This document shows positions 36,954 through 45,811 of a DNA stretch of 57,693 nt, piece after piece. The stretch is from assembly GCA_030683815.1 (NCBI GenBank), contig JAUXPJ010000016.1, forward strand, positions 1-57,693, given 5' to 3'. The stretch's first letter is position 1, and every line of letters begins with the position of its first letter. Source of the stretch: Flavobacteriaceae bacterium (GTDB taxonomy: Bacteria; Bacteroidota; Bacteroidia; Flavobacteriales; Flavobacteriaceae). The notes beneath the pieces are model-generated. The model saw only the letters and a program-made list of their open reading frames with translations, was not told where the DNA came from and ran no database searches. A program made the position numbers and the translations under genes.

Positions 36954-37655
36954 ATGAAATATGTTGATACACATACCCATCAAATAAACACATCAGAAGA
37001 AGTCATTTCAATAAAAAATCACTTCCCACAAGAACCTATTTCAACAAATTCATTTTTTTCAATTGGAATTCATCCTTGGCATTTAGATTCAAATACATAT
37101 GAAGCCGAATTAAAAATAATTGAAAATCACCTTAAAAATAATGCTTGTATTGCTATTGGTGAATGTGGAATGGATCGTGCCATCAAATCAGATTTTCAAT
37201 TTCAAAAAAATGTTTTTAAACTACAATTAAAACTTGCTGAAAAATTTAAAAAACCGGTTATTGTACACTGTGTTAAAGCGTATCATGATTTGATTGAAAT
37301 TATTAGAAAAGAGAATATTACAATACCAATTGTTTTTCACGGATTTTCAAAAAATCAGCACATCCATTCACTTTGTTTAAAAATCCCTACTATTTATTTT
37401 TCGTATGGCAAATCACTTTTAAATTCTAAAACAACCCAAGTAAATTTGATGTCAACTCCCATAGAAAGATTTTTACTAGAGACCGATGACAGTGATGTTG
37501 AAATTCAAGAAATTTATCAAACGGCATCATTAATTAAAAATATCCCCATTGATTCTCTTAAAAAACAATTATTTTTGAACTTTCAAAATATATTTAAAGC
37601 AGAATTAAAAGAAGATGGAGAAATATTGGTTGGAGCGCACCGAATTACTGATTAA
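36954..37655 (+). CDS. TatD-family metal-dependent hydrolase
   Basis: TatD proteins are two-metal deoxyribonucleases or related hydrolases. The 233-residue product has the start motif VDTHTHQ (His6, His8), IGECGMD (Glu metal ligand), VIVHCVKA and VFHGFS, and the late ETDDSD motif. It is a little shorter than TatD/YcfH (about 260) and one ligand segment is degenerate, as in other flavobacterial relatives. Its last 41 bases overlap the start of the next gene in another frame. Confidence 0.87.
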   Translation: MKYVDTHTHQINTSEEVISIKNHFPQEPISTNSFFSIGIHPWHLDSNTYEAELKIIENHLKNNACIAIGECGMDRAIKSDFQFQKNVFKLQLKLAEKFKKPVIVHCVKAYHDLIEIIRKENITIPIVFHGFSKNQHIHSLCLKIPTIYFSYGKSLLNSKTTQVNLMSTPIERFLLETDDSDVEIQEIYQTASLIKNIPIDSLKKQLFLNFQNIFKAELKEDGEILVGAHRITD

Positions 37656-38373
37656 AAAAGAAGGAATAGAGAACCTAAAGAATGCCCATGTTTTAATTGT
37701 CGGAATGGGAGGTGTTGGGTCATTTGCCGCTGAATTTATTGCCAGAGCAGGTGTTGGAGCGATGACTATTGTTGATGGAGATGTAGTTGATATCACCAAT
37801 AAAAACAGACAACTTCCTGCTTTAACTTCTACTGTTGGAAAATCAAAAGTTGAAGTGATGGCGAATCGGTTAATGGATATCAATCCTGAACTAAAACTAA
37901 CAGTTGTTAATGAGTTTATTTCGCCTGAACGTGCTTTTGAAATAGTTGACAATTCCTATGATTACGTTGTAGATTGTATTGACAGTATTACCCCAAAAGT
38001 AAATTTAATTTTAGCTTGTAAACGCAAACGTGTTAAAGTAGTGAGTTCTATGGGAGCCGGCGGAAAAATGAATCCGGCATTGGTAAAGGTGAGTGATATT
38101 CATAATACCAGAGATTGTTATTTGGCAAAAACTGTTCGGAAACGGCTCGCCAAAGAAGGAATTCAAAAAGGTGTTAAAGCCATTTTCTCTACAGAATTAC
38201 AAGATGAAGAAAGTTTACGATTGGTAGAAAATCAGGATTATAAAAAATCGTTTTATGGAACCATCAGTTATATGCCCGCTATTTTCGGATTGTACGCAGC
38301 ATCCGAAGTAATTAATTATTTAATCAACAAAACTTCGTCAGAAATAAACCCAGAACAACAGCCAAAATACTGA
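37615..38373 (+). CDS. tcdA: tRNA threonylcarbamoyladenosine dehydratase TcdA
   Basis: An E1-like (ThiF/MoeB fold) ATP-using enzyme of 252 residues that cyclises t6A to ct6A in tRNA. It has the family start WLERTELLIKKEG, the nucleotide loop GMGGVGSFAAE (about 31-41), the DGD and NKNRQLPA motifs and DCIDSITPK. The family start is conserved, so the 41-base overlap with tatD appears real. The 3' end overlaps crcB on the opposite strand by 50 bases. Confidence 0.9.
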   Translation: MEKYWLERTELLIKKEGIENLKNAHVLIVGMGGVGSFAAEFIARAGVGAMTIVDGDVVDITNKNRQLPALTSTVGKSKVEVMANRLMDINPELKLTVVNEFISPERAFEIVDNSYDYVVDCIDSITPKVNLILACKRKRVKVVSSMGAGGKMNPALVKVSDIHNTRDCYLAKTVRKRLAKEGIQKGVKAIFSTELQDEESLRLVENQDYKKSFYGTISYMPAIFGLYAASEVINYLINKTSSEINPEQQPKY

Positions 38374-38695
38374 GCAAAACAGTTCCTAAAGTGTAACTGA
38401 AAAAGTAAAGATAATCACCGTTTTTGATATAAATCTGATTTTCCATAGCAAAAGTTGAAAAAGTGGTAAATCCGCCGCAAAATCCTATAACTAATAATAA
38501 ATACAGATTATCATTTAGCACATGACTTTTACTAAGAAATCCAACAATAATTCCGATAAAAAGACTTCCAATGATATTGGCTAAAAAGGTTCCTAAAGGA
38601 AATGTTGAGAAGATAAAATTAAACGTAATATTGAAATAATAGCGAATAACACTTCCCAAGCCACCACCTAAAAATACCAATAAAACACTCCTCAT
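38324..38695 (-). CDS. crcB: Fluoride channel CrcB/Fluc
   Basis: A 123-residue four-helix membrane protein of the Fluc family, which exports fluoride. Visible motifs are the start GGGLGSVIRY, GTFLANIIGSL with the pore Asn, and GFCGGFTTFSTFA with the Na+-site and the Phe-box region. Length is typical. It lies one base after the DoxX-thioredoxin gene, and its last 50 bases overlap the end of tcdA on the other strand. No fluoride riboswitch was seen. Confidence 0.94.
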   Translation of the reverse strand: MRSVLLVFLGGGLGSVIRYYFNITFNFIFSTFPLGTFLANIIGSLFIGIIVGFLSKSHVLNDNLYLLLVIGFCGGFTTFSTFAMENQIYIKNGDYLYFFSYTLGTVLLSILAVVLGLFLTKFC

Positions 38696-38696
38696 T

Positions 38697-39665
38697 TTAA
38701 TCGAAAACTAATTTATCGGCTTCAATCCAATTGCGTTTATCAACAATAGTTCCTTTTTTCAGCATCATTAAACCCGGATTGGCTCTTATCATTGTTTTTA
38801 GCGTAGTGGCATCATTAAAAAGTATCTCAAAATTAAGTTGATATTTGGTTTTTATTTCATCAAAATCTTCAGGTAATGAAGCTGAAACTCCATAAACTAA
38901 GTAGTTTTTTGAAATTGCCAAGTCCGTTACTTCTTTGATTTTATCAAAACTTATTTTATCTGATTTTTGTAAATCATAAATGATTACCAACAGCACTTTT
39001 TCTTCTTGGAGCACTTGAAAAGTAATATCCCCATCTATCTCTGATTCTAAAATAAAATCATGAATAGACGGCAAATATTCACCTTTTTTTAATTGCATAC
39101 CTTCCGCTATGTTTGTTCCAATTTTATATGGTCTGAAATCAATGATGGGCAAACTTAAAAGGGTATAATACATAAAATACAAAGAAATTGGGATCACTAA
39201 AAAGGCGAGCCATTTTGTTATGGATGGATTAAAAATATGGTGAATTTTAGCTGATTTAAATTCTAAGAAAACAATCATCACTAATAATATCACGTTTTTA
39301 TAAAATGTTTCCCAAGGAGTTAATTTGATAGCATCGCCAAAACAGCCACAATCAGTAACTTTATTGAAATAAGCAGAATACCAAGTTAAGAACAGGAATA
39401 AAAAAATCATCAAGAACAATCCCCAAATGGTCCATTTAGATTTAAAACCAATCAACAAAAAGATACCTAAAACAGTTTCTATCAATATGAGAATTATACC
39501 AATTAAAAGTGCATACGGAATTAAAAGCTCTAAATTCAGCACCGAGGCACTGAAATATTCTTCCAGTTTATACGATGTTCCAAGCGGATCAATCATTTTT
39601 AAAAATCCGGAAATCACAAATGATAATCCTACCAATATTCTTATAAAATGTACAAAATATTTCAT
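38697..39665 (-). CDS. DoxX-like membrane protein with thioredoxin-like C terminus
   Basis: A 322-residue protein: the first about 150 residues hold four hydrophobic helices with a DoxX-type layout (ISGFLKMIDPLGTSYKLEEY), and residues about 200-322 look like a thioredoxin-fold domain without a CxxC pair (LLVIIYDLQKSD ... FNDATTLKTMIRANPGLMML). Such fusions are characteristic of Bacteroidota and are usually next to DUF1599, as here. Function is not established; envelope redox homeostasis is plausible. Confidence 0.85.
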   Translation of the reverse strand: MKYFVHFIRILVGLSFVISGFLKMIDPLGTSYKLEEYFSASVLNLELLIPYALLIGIILILIETVLGIFLLIGFKSKWTIWGLFLMIFLFLFLTWYSAYFNKVTDCGCFGDAIKLTPWETFYKNVILLVMIVFLEFKSAKIHHIFNPSITKWLAFLVIPISLYFMYYTLLSLPIIDFRPYKIGTNIAEGMQLKKGEYLPSIHDFILESEIDGDITFQVLQEEKVLLVIIYDLQKSDKISFDKIKEVTDLAISKNYLVYGVSASLPEDFDEIKTKYQLNFEILFNDATTLKTMIRANPGLMMLKKGTIVDKRNWIEADKLVFD

Positions 39666-39676
39666 ATAAATTTAAT

Positions 39677-40210
39677 TTAGGTTAATTTAATCAAAGCAAA
39701 AACGGCGTAATTGACCATATCGTAATAATTAGCATCTATGCCTTCAGAAACCAAGGTTTTGCCTTTATTGTCTTCCATTTGTTTTACGCGCAATAATTTT
39801 TGAAGTATCAAATCAGTCAAAGAACTGATACGCATTTCGCGCCAGGCTTCGCCATAATCATGGTTTTTATCTTCCATCAACAATTTTGCAATAGCAACAT
39901 ATTTATCATACAATAAAATTGCTTCCTCAACATCTAAATCGGGTTGTTCAGCAATTCCTTTTTCCAACTGAATCAATGCCATAATTGAATAATTGATAAT
40001 TCCGATAAATTCACTCACTTCATCTTCTTGTACTTTTCTGACCGGATTTTCCTGTAATTGACGAATTCTTTGTGCTTTAATATATATTTGGTCTGTAAGC
40101 GATGGCAAACGAAGTATGCGCCAAGCACTTCCATAATCTTTTAATTTATTGATATATAAAGTTCTGCATTTTGTAATAACCTCATCATATTGTTTTGAAG
40201 TAGCTTGCAT
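39677..40210 (-). CDS. DUF1599 protein with internal duplication
   Basis: A 177-residue protein made of two similar halves. The first has KDYGSAWRILRLPSLTDQI and the second DYGEAWREMRISSLTDLI; both end in a NYSIMALIQLE / NYAVFALIKLT segment. DUF1599 has no assigned function. It lies 11 bases upstream of the DoxX-thioredoxin gene, an arrangement I recognise as common in Bacteroidota. Confidence 0.88.
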   Translation of the reverse strand: MQATSKQYDEVITKCRTLYINKLKDYGSAWRILRLPSLTDQIYIKAQRIRQLQENPVRKVQEDEVSEFIGIINYSIMALIQLEKGIAEQPDLDVEEAILLYDKYVAIAKLLMEDKNHDYGEAWREMRISSLTDLILQKLLRVKQMEDNKGKTLVSEGIDANYYDMVNYAVFALIKLT

Positions 40211-40266
40211 AGGGACTCAATTAATTTGTGTAAATTTCGGATAAATTTAATGAATTTAGGTTAAGC

Positions 40267-40848
40267 ATGAAGAAAATAGCTGTTTTTTGTGGTTCGAGTT
40301 TAGGGTTTAATGAAATCTATCAAAAAGACGCTCAACTTTTGGGCGAATATTTCTGCAAACATTCCATTTCGATGGTTTATGGAGGTGGAAAAATTGGAAT
40401 GATGGGTGCCATTGCCAACGCAATGCTAAAAGATAATGGTGAGGTTATTGGTGTTATTCCACAATTTTTACGTCATGAAGAAGTTGAACACACTGATATC
40501 TCACAAATGCATATCACTAGAAAAATGAGTAAACGCAAAGTAAAAATCAGTAAAATGGTGGATGGATATATTGCTTTAGCGGGTGGATTTGGAACGTTGG
40601 ATGAAATTTTTGAAGCGCTTACTTTAGGTCAATTAGGCATTGAAAGTAAACCTGTCGGAATTTTAAATACCAACGGATTTTTCGATCATTTAATACAACA
40701 ATTGGAGGTGATGGTAACCGAAGGATATCTGAAAAAAGAAAATAAAGACCTGTTAATTATCAGTAATTCTGTTGAAGATTTAATGTCAAAAATGAGCAAT
40801 TATCAGGCTCCGGCACAAAGTAAAGTCACTAACAAAGTTGCCAGTTAA
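40267..40848 (+). CDS. LOG-family protein (TIGR00730 type)
   Basis: A 193-residue Rossmann-fold protein related to cytokinin riboside 5'-monophosphate phosphoribohydrolases, which release the base from a nucleotide. It has CGSSLGFN near the start, GGGKIGMMGAIA (about 39-50) and the catalytic AGGFGTLDE motif. Bacterial members are often nucleosidases of unclear physiological substrate. folP starts 3 bases after its stop codon. Confidence 0.9.
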   Translation: MKKIAVFCGSSLGFNEIYQKDAQLLGEYFCKHSISMVYGGGKIGMMGAIANAMLKDNGEVIGVIPQFLRHEEVEHTDISQMHITRKMSKRKVKISKMVDGYIALAGGFGTLDEIFEALTLGQLGIESKPVGILNTNGFFDHLIQQLEVMVTEGYLKKENKDLLIISNSVEDLMSKMSNYQAPAQSKVTNKVAS

Positions 40849-40851
40849 AAA

Positions 40852-41679
40852 ATGAAAACAATTAATTGTAAGGGAAAACTTATTGATTTATCAATCCCAA
40901 AAGTAATGGGAATTTTAAATCTCACCCCAGATTCTTTTTACGACGGTGGGCTTTATCAAAACGAAAAGTCAATATTAGAAAAAGTTGGGAAAATGTTAGT
41001 CGATGGAGCAACTTTTATCGATGTAGGCGCTTATTCATCGCGACCAAATGCAGTACATATTTCAGAAGATGAAGAATTAAAAAGACTGCTTCCAACTTTG
41101 AAAATACTTGTAAAAACATTTCCGGAAATATTAATTTCTGTTGATACTTTTAGAAGTACAGTGGCACAGCAAAGTATAGAAAATGGCGCTTGTATGATTA
41201 ACGATATTTCTGCAGGCGAAATGGATGCCGCCATGTTTGAAACTGTTGCAAAACTCCAAGTTCCTTACATTTTAATGCACATGAAAGGAACGCCGCAAAC
41301 GATGCAAACAAATCCGACTTATGAAAATATTCTTACTGAATTGATGTTTTATTTTTCTGAAAAAATGAATCAATTAAGAAAATTAGGTGTGAACGATTTG
41401 ATAATTGATGTTGGATTTGGATTCGGAAAAACCACAGAAAATAACTATCAAATACTGCAAAATCTTGATTATTTTTTAAACTTAAACACGCCTATTTTAA
41501 CAGGTGTTTCAAGAAAATCAATGTTGTATAAACCATTAAAGGCAACTGCAAATGATGCGCTGAATGCCACCACAGTTGCCAATACAATTGCGCTTTTAAA
41601 AGGAACTTCTATCTTGCGGGTTCACGATGTTAAAGAAGCTGTTGAAGCCGTTAAAATTGTAGCACTTTTAAATCAATAA
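40852..41679 (+). CDS. folP: Dihydropteroate synthase FolP
   Basis: FolP joins p-aminobenzoate to dihydropterin diphosphate in folate synthesis; it is the sulfonamide target. The 275-residue TIM-barrel protein has NLTPDSFYDGG (22-32), DVGAYSSRPNA, the MIND-like INDISAG, LMHMKGTPQTMQ, GFGFGKTTENN and TGVSRKSML. It lies between LOG and a small lipoprotein gene, followed by cdaA. Confidence 0.97.
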   Translation: MKTINCKGKLIDLSIPKVMGILNLTPDSFYDGGLYQNEKSILEKVGKMLVDGATFIDVGAYSSRPNAVHISEDEELKRLLPTLKILVKTFPEILISVDTFRSTVAQQSIENGACMINDISAGEMDAAMFETVAKLQVPYILMHMKGTPQTMQTNPTYENILTELMFYFSEKMNQLRKLGVNDLIIDVGFGFGKTTENNYQILQNLDYFLNLNTPILTGVSRKSMLYKPLKATANDALNATTVANTIALLKGTSILRVHDVKEAVEAVKIVALLNQ

Positions 41680-41685
41680 ATACCG

Positions 41686-42411
41686 ATGAAACTAACTCAA
41701 TTATACATTTTACTTTTTTCGATAATCATTTTGGCTGGTTGCCAGAAAAAAGAAATTCATATTCCTGCCACTGATATAGTTGGAATCCAAGAAGTTCCCA
41801 ATTTTTCTGAGGTTTGGATGTTTATGAAAATCAATGAAAAAGACACAATTTTACAACTCAATGATAAAAATTTAATCGGTTCTACCAACTGGATTTTCAA
41901 CATCGATAAACATTTAAAATTAGAGAAAGTAATGCCAAAAATTCAATATTTTCAAGAAAAAAGATTGAAAAAATCGATGCATAATACCGATGGATTTAGC
42001 AACTACTTGAGTTATTCTGATACCATTTCTAAAATTTTATCTTTTGTTGATATTAGCCATATTCAGTTCCATTTTGATACCATCCAATCTAAAAAAATCA
42101 TCTTAAAAAACCTTGATTATTATAAAAATTACAATAATTTTCATCTGTCATTTGGGTTGAATACTTACTATCTCAATGAAAATAAAATAGATAAAGTAGA
42201 GTTTTTTGACACTCTCATGGAGTTTATCAACTTTACTGAAAACGGACAAAAAACTTTATTGCATTTAAATTTTAATCAAAATTTAACCTATCAGGAATAT
42301 TTAAATATCAAAACTCATTTATTATTATTGCAAAAAGAGCAATTCATCATTGATAAAAATGAGTATATTTTTGATGCTGATAAAATTCCGGAATGTGGTT
42401 GCGATTCCTAG
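41686..42411 (+). CDS. Putative lipoprotein between folP and cdaA
   Basis: A 241-residue protein with a lipoprotein-type signal (LYILLFSIIILAGCQKK, Cys19). I do not recognise a named domain. The C-terminal part (LLHLNFNQNLTYQEYLNIKTHLLLLQ and the FIIDKNEYIFD segment) has the beta-alpha-beta feel of ExbD-like periplasmic domains, but this is weak. It starts 6 bases after folP, so it is probably co-transcribed, and cdaA follows after 58 bases. Confidence 0.7.
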   Translation: MKLTQLYILLFSIIILAGCQKKEIHIPATDIVGIQEVPNFSEVWMFMKINEKDTILQLNDKNLIGSTNWIFNIDKHLKLEKVMPKIQYFQEKRLKKSMHNTDGFSNYLSYSDTISKILSFVDISHIQFHFDTIQSKKIILKNLDYYKNYNNFHLSFGLNTYYLNENKIDKVEFFDTLMEFINFTENGQKTLLHLNFNQNLTYQEYLNIKTHLLLLQKEQFIIDKNEYIFDADKIPECGCDS

Positions 42412-42435
42412 AAAATGAATCTTTTAAATATAAAA

Positions 42436-42451
42436 ATTAGTACATTTACAT
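42436..42451 (+). promoter_or_regulatory. Promoter-like box before cdaA
   Basis: ATTAGTACATTTACAT is identical to 18877-18892 in front of the GMC oxidoreductase. The core TACATTTA resembles the -7 element and lies 21 bases before the TTG start of cdaA. Confidence 0.4.
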
Positions 42452-42469
42452 CAATAAAAAATCAATAAT

Positions 42470-43240
42470 TTGGATTTCATCAACATTTCAATTTTAGACA
42501 TCATCGATGCTTTCTTGGTTGCTGTTTTACTTTATTATATTTATAAATTATTAAAAGGAACGGTTGCTGTTAATATTTTCATCGGAATTGCTATCGTTTT
42601 CATTATGTGGAAATTGACACAAGTGTTAAAAATGGAGATGTTGAGCGGTATTTTGGGTACATTAATTGGCGGTGGAGCCATTGCATTGATTGTTGTTTTT
42701 CAGCAAGAAATCAGAAAATTTTTATTGATGTTGGGATCATCAAATTTCGCCTCAAGAAGAAAATTTGTGCGGCAATTAAAATTTTTAAATACTGAAATTC
42801 AGCAAACTACAGATGTGGCCTCTATAGTGAAAGCTTGTGAAAATTTATCAAAAGCAAAAGCAGGTGTTTTGATAGTATTGGAAAAAACTAATAATCTTGA
42901 TTTTGTGAGAAATACCGGAGACAGAATGTATGCCAAAGTAAACATCCCAATTTTAGAAAGTATTTTCTTTAAAAACAGTCCGTTACATGATGGAGCTGTA
43001 ATTATAAAAAATAATTTTATTACAGCAACTAGGGTTGTTTTACCTCTTTCATCAAGTTCTTTACCCGGGAAATATGGTTTACGTCATCGGGCAGCGGTTG
43101 GAATTACAGAACGAACTGATGCTTTGTGTATTTTGGTTTCTGAAGAAACCGGAAAAATTGTTTACGTAAAGGACGGAATTATTATCACAGATAAATCATC
43201 CAATGAAATCATAGAAATGATTTTAAAAGATTTAGGATAA
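42470..43240 (+). CDS. cdaA: Diadenylate cyclase CdaA
   Basis: Makes cyclic di-AMP from two ATP. The 256-residue protein has three N-terminal membrane helices (about 9-70) and a DAC domain with the hallmark DGA motif (LHDGAVI) and the RHR motif (GLRHRAAVG). It begins with TTG: the family's N terminus is normally M-D-F followed by the first helix, which is what this codon gives, and no in-frame ATG precedes it. Position after folP is typical for Bacteroidota. Confidence 0.93.
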   Translation: MDFINISILDIIDAFLVAVLLYYIYKLLKGTVAVNIFIGIAIVFIMWKLTQVLKMEMLSGILGTLIGGGAIALIVVFQQEIRKFLLMLGSSNFASRRKFVRQLKFLNTEIQQTTDVASIVKACENLSKAKAGVLIVLEKTNNLDFVRNTGDRMYAKVNIPILESIFFKNSPLHDGAVIIKNNFITATRVVLPLSSSSLPGKYGLRHRAAVGITERTDALCILVSEETGKIVYVKDGIIITDKSSNEIIEMILKDLG

Positions 43241-44998
43241 TCATACCAATACCGCGAATTGCTTATCGTATAAATTTTTATAGAAACCATTTTCTATTTT
43301 CAACAATTCTTTGTGTGAGCCAATTTCTTTAACCTCTCCTTTATCCATCACAATAATCTTATTCACTTTTTTGACGGTTGCCAATCGATGGGCAATTATT
43401 ATTGAAGTTCTGTTTTGCGTAATTTTTTCAGTTGCAAACTGAATTAATTTTTCTGAATGTGAATCAATCGATGAAGTTGCTTCATCTAAAATAAGGATTG
43501 TTGGGTTGCTAACATACGCTCTTAAAAAAGCAATTAACTGTCGCTGACCCGATGATAACATAGCGCCACGTTCTTTAACATTATAACCATATCCGCCCGG
43601 CAAACTCATGATGAAATCATGTAATCCGATTTGCTTGGCGGCATTCATCACTTCATCCAAAGAAATATCCTGATTTTTAAGCGTAATATTATTGTAAATA
43701 TCATCTGAAAAAAGAAAAACATCTTGTAAAACAACAGCAATTTCATCACGTAACGATTCAATAGTAAAGTCTTCTATATTCTGATTATCCAAACAAATTT
43801 CTCCGTGATCTAATTCATAAAAACGATTAAGCAAACTGATGATTGTTGATTTTCCCGAACCTGTTGCGCCAACAATAGCAATTCGTTCCCCTTGTTTCAC
43901 TTCAAAGGAAACTCCTTTTAGCACTTCTTCACCTTCAACATAACTGAAACGAACATTTTTAAAAGATATATTTCCGTTTAAATCAGATGCTTTTATGTTA
44001 CCTATGCGTTTCAAATTACTTTCGGTATCTAATACTTCAAATACTCTTGTCGCAGCAACTAATCCCATTTGAAGTGTATTAAATTTGTCTGCGATTTGCC
44101 GGAGCGGTCTATACAACATCTCAGCCATGGTAATAAATCCTATAATTTGGCCCACTGTAATTGAACTGTCAACAACTGCTCTTAATCCACCATACCAAAC
44201 TAATAATCCGATGGCAACTGAAGATAAAATTTCTGCAATTGGAAAGAATAATGAATAATACCAAACTGTTTTGATATGCGCTTTTTTATGATCTTCGTTA
44301 ATGGAAACAAATTTTTGATATTCAGCCTCTTCACGTCCAAAAAGTTGAACGATATTCATTCCGATAATACGCTCTTGCACAAAACTATTGAGATTGGCAA
44401 CCTGAATTCGAACTTCTTGATACGCTGATTTTATAGCAATTTGAAATATTTTGGTTGCATAAACTAAAAGTGGTAAAACAGCAAAAGTAATGAGTGATAA
44501 TTTCCAATTCATCCAAATCATTACTATTGAAACAACAACCATTTTTAACAAATCACTCACTATCATAAAAAGTCCCTGACCAAAGAAACTTGCAATTGTT
44601 TCTGAATCTGATACAACTCTGGTTACTAATCTTCCTACAGATGATTTGTCAAAATAAGCCATTTTGAAATGCATCATATGTTTGAATAGTTTTTCTCTGA
44701 TGTCTCGAATGATGTGTTGACCTAGCCAGTTAGAAATATAAATAAATATGAGTTGTAGTAATACTTCTAAAATAAGTGCTCCAAGCATTAAAATAATAAA
44801 AAGAAGCAAACCCTTTTCATCTTTTGTTGAAATGTATTTATCAACAGTTTGTTGAAGTAACCAAGGGCGTAATGCGGAAACTAATGATAATAAAATTGCA
44901 GTGATTGAAGCTAAATAAAAATGCATCCGATATACTCTGGCGAATTTCATCAACCTTAAAAATATTTTTGAATCAAATGCTTTTCCGGTAACTTTCAT
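43241..44998 (-). CDS. ABC transporter, fused permease and ATPase
   Basis: A 585-residue half-transporter of the MsbA/multidrug exporter type. About six membrane helices fill residues 20-300; the ATPase domain has Walker A GATGSGKST, the Q-loop VVLQDVFLF, the signature LSSGQRQL, Walker B ILILDEATSSID and the H-loop IIAHRLATV. All catalytic residues are intact, so homodimeric export is likely. Its start is 2 bases after truA, so the two share a transcript; the stop abuts that of cdaA on the other strand. Confidence 0.94.
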   Translation of the reverse strand: MKVTGKAFDSKIFLRLMKFARVYRMHFYLASITAILLSLVSALRPWLLQQTVDKYISTKDEKGLLLFIILMLGALILEVLLQLIFIYISNWLGQHIIRDIREKLFKHMMHFKMAYFDKSSVGRLVTRVVSDSETIASFFGQGLFMIVSDLLKMVVVSIVMIWMNWKLSLITFAVLPLLVYATKIFQIAIKSAYQEVRIQVANLNSFVQERIIGMNIVQLFGREEAEYQKFVSINEDHKKAHIKTVWYYSLFFPIAEILSSVAIGLLVWYGGLRAVVDSSITVGQIIGFITMAEMLYRPLRQIADKFNTLQMGLVAATRVFEVLDTESNLKRIGNIKASDLNGNISFKNVRFSYVEGEEVLKGVSFEVKQGERIAIVGATGSGKSTIISLLNRFYELDHGEICLDNQNIEDFTIESLRDEIAVVLQDVFLFSDDIYNNITLKNQDISLDEVMNAAKQIGLHDFIMSLPGGYGYNVKERGAMLSSGQRQLIAFLRAYVSNPTILILDEATSSIDSHSEKLIQFATEKITQNRTSIIIAHRLATVKKVNKIIVMDKGEVKEIGSHKELLKIENGFYKNLYDKQFAVLV

Positions 44999-44999
44999 T

Positions 45000-45743
45000 T
45001 TATATAATTATATATTTTGGGTAAACAATCTTTGTCAAAAACAAACCTTGAGGCGGCACAGAAACTCCTGCTTCTGAACGATTTCTGCTTTCAATTATTC
45101 TTTTAAAATCATCAATTGAGATTTTCCCTAATCCAATTTCTATTAACGTTCCAACAATTGCTCTGGCCATATTTCTTAAAAAACGATCAGCTGTTATGTA
45201 AAAAATCAACATATTTCCTTCTTGTTTCCAAACTGCTTCAGAGATGGAACAATTATAAGTATTTACATCGGTTTTGGATTTAGAAAAGCATTTAAAATCT
45301 TGATAGCGCAATAGTAAATTCGCGGCTTCATTCATTTTTTCTACAGATGGTTTTAAATGTGTTTGCCAAGTTAAATCTCTTAAAAATGGATTTTTACCTA
45401 ACCAAATTCTATATTCATAACTTCTGCTAATAGCATCAAATCGAGCGTGGGCTTCATCCTGAACTTTAAATATATTTTTAACTACAATATCTGTAGGTAA
45501 AATTGAATTGAGTTTGTAAATCAGTAATTCTTCCTCTATTTCGTTTTCAATATCGAAATGAGCAAAGAATTGCTCAGCATGAACTCCGGTATCTGTTCTT
45601 CCTGCTCCCATAACATTGACAGCTTCTTTTAAAAGAACAGATAAAGCATTATTCAACTTTTCTTGGATAGTAACAGCATTTAACTGTTGTTGCCAACCAT
45701 GATAATTACCGCCGTTGTATTGGAGTTCAATGAAATATCTCAA
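45000..45743 (-). CDS. truA: tRNA pseudouridine(38-40) synthase TruA
   Basis: Modifies uridines 38-40 of the tRNA anticodon arm. The 247-residue protein has the N-terminal LQYNGGNYHGWQQQ motif, the catalytic GAGRTDTGVHA (Asp51) and late RFLRNMARAIVGTLIEIG. Length is typical. A good -7 box lies 27 bases upstream, and the ABC transporter follows after one base. Confidence 0.97.
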   Translation of the reverse strand: MRYFIELQYNGGNYHGWQQQLNAVTIQEKLNNALSVLLKEAVNVMGAGRTDTGVHAEQFFAHFDIENEIEEELLIYKLNSILPTDIVVKNIFKVQDEAHARFDAISRSYEYRIWLGKNPFLRDLTWQTHLKPSVEKMNEAANLLLRYQDFKCFSKSKTDVNTYNCSISEAVWKQEGNMLIFYITADRFLRNMARAIVGTLIEIGLGKISIDDFKRIIESRNRSEAGVSVPPQGLFLTKIVYPKYIII

Positions 45744-45753
45744 ACGAATTCTG

Positions 45754-45761
45754 TACTTTTG
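45754..45761 (+). promoter_or_regulatory. -7 box for the YfcE-like gene
   Basis: TACTTTTG matches TAnnTTTG on the plus strand, 50 bases before the ATG at 45812. It lies only 8 bases from the divergent truA box, so the two promoters would compete. Confidence 0.4.
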
Positions 45762-45769
45762 TTAAGCTA

Positions 45770-45777
45770 CAAAGATA
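45770..45777 (-). promoter_or_regulatory. -7 box for truA
   Basis: Minus-strand TATCTTTG matches TAnnTTTG exactly; ATTG lies 16 bases further upstream (45794-45797) as a weak -33 element. The truA ATG is 26 bases downstream. Confidence 0.55.
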
Positions 45778-45811
45778 GCAATAATTGTCACTTCAATATT
45801 TGATTTAAAAA

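Noticed and set aside
38696-38760. Possible fluoride riboswitch for crcB
   Set aside because: crcB starts one base after the upstream gene; there is no leader to hold an aptamer.
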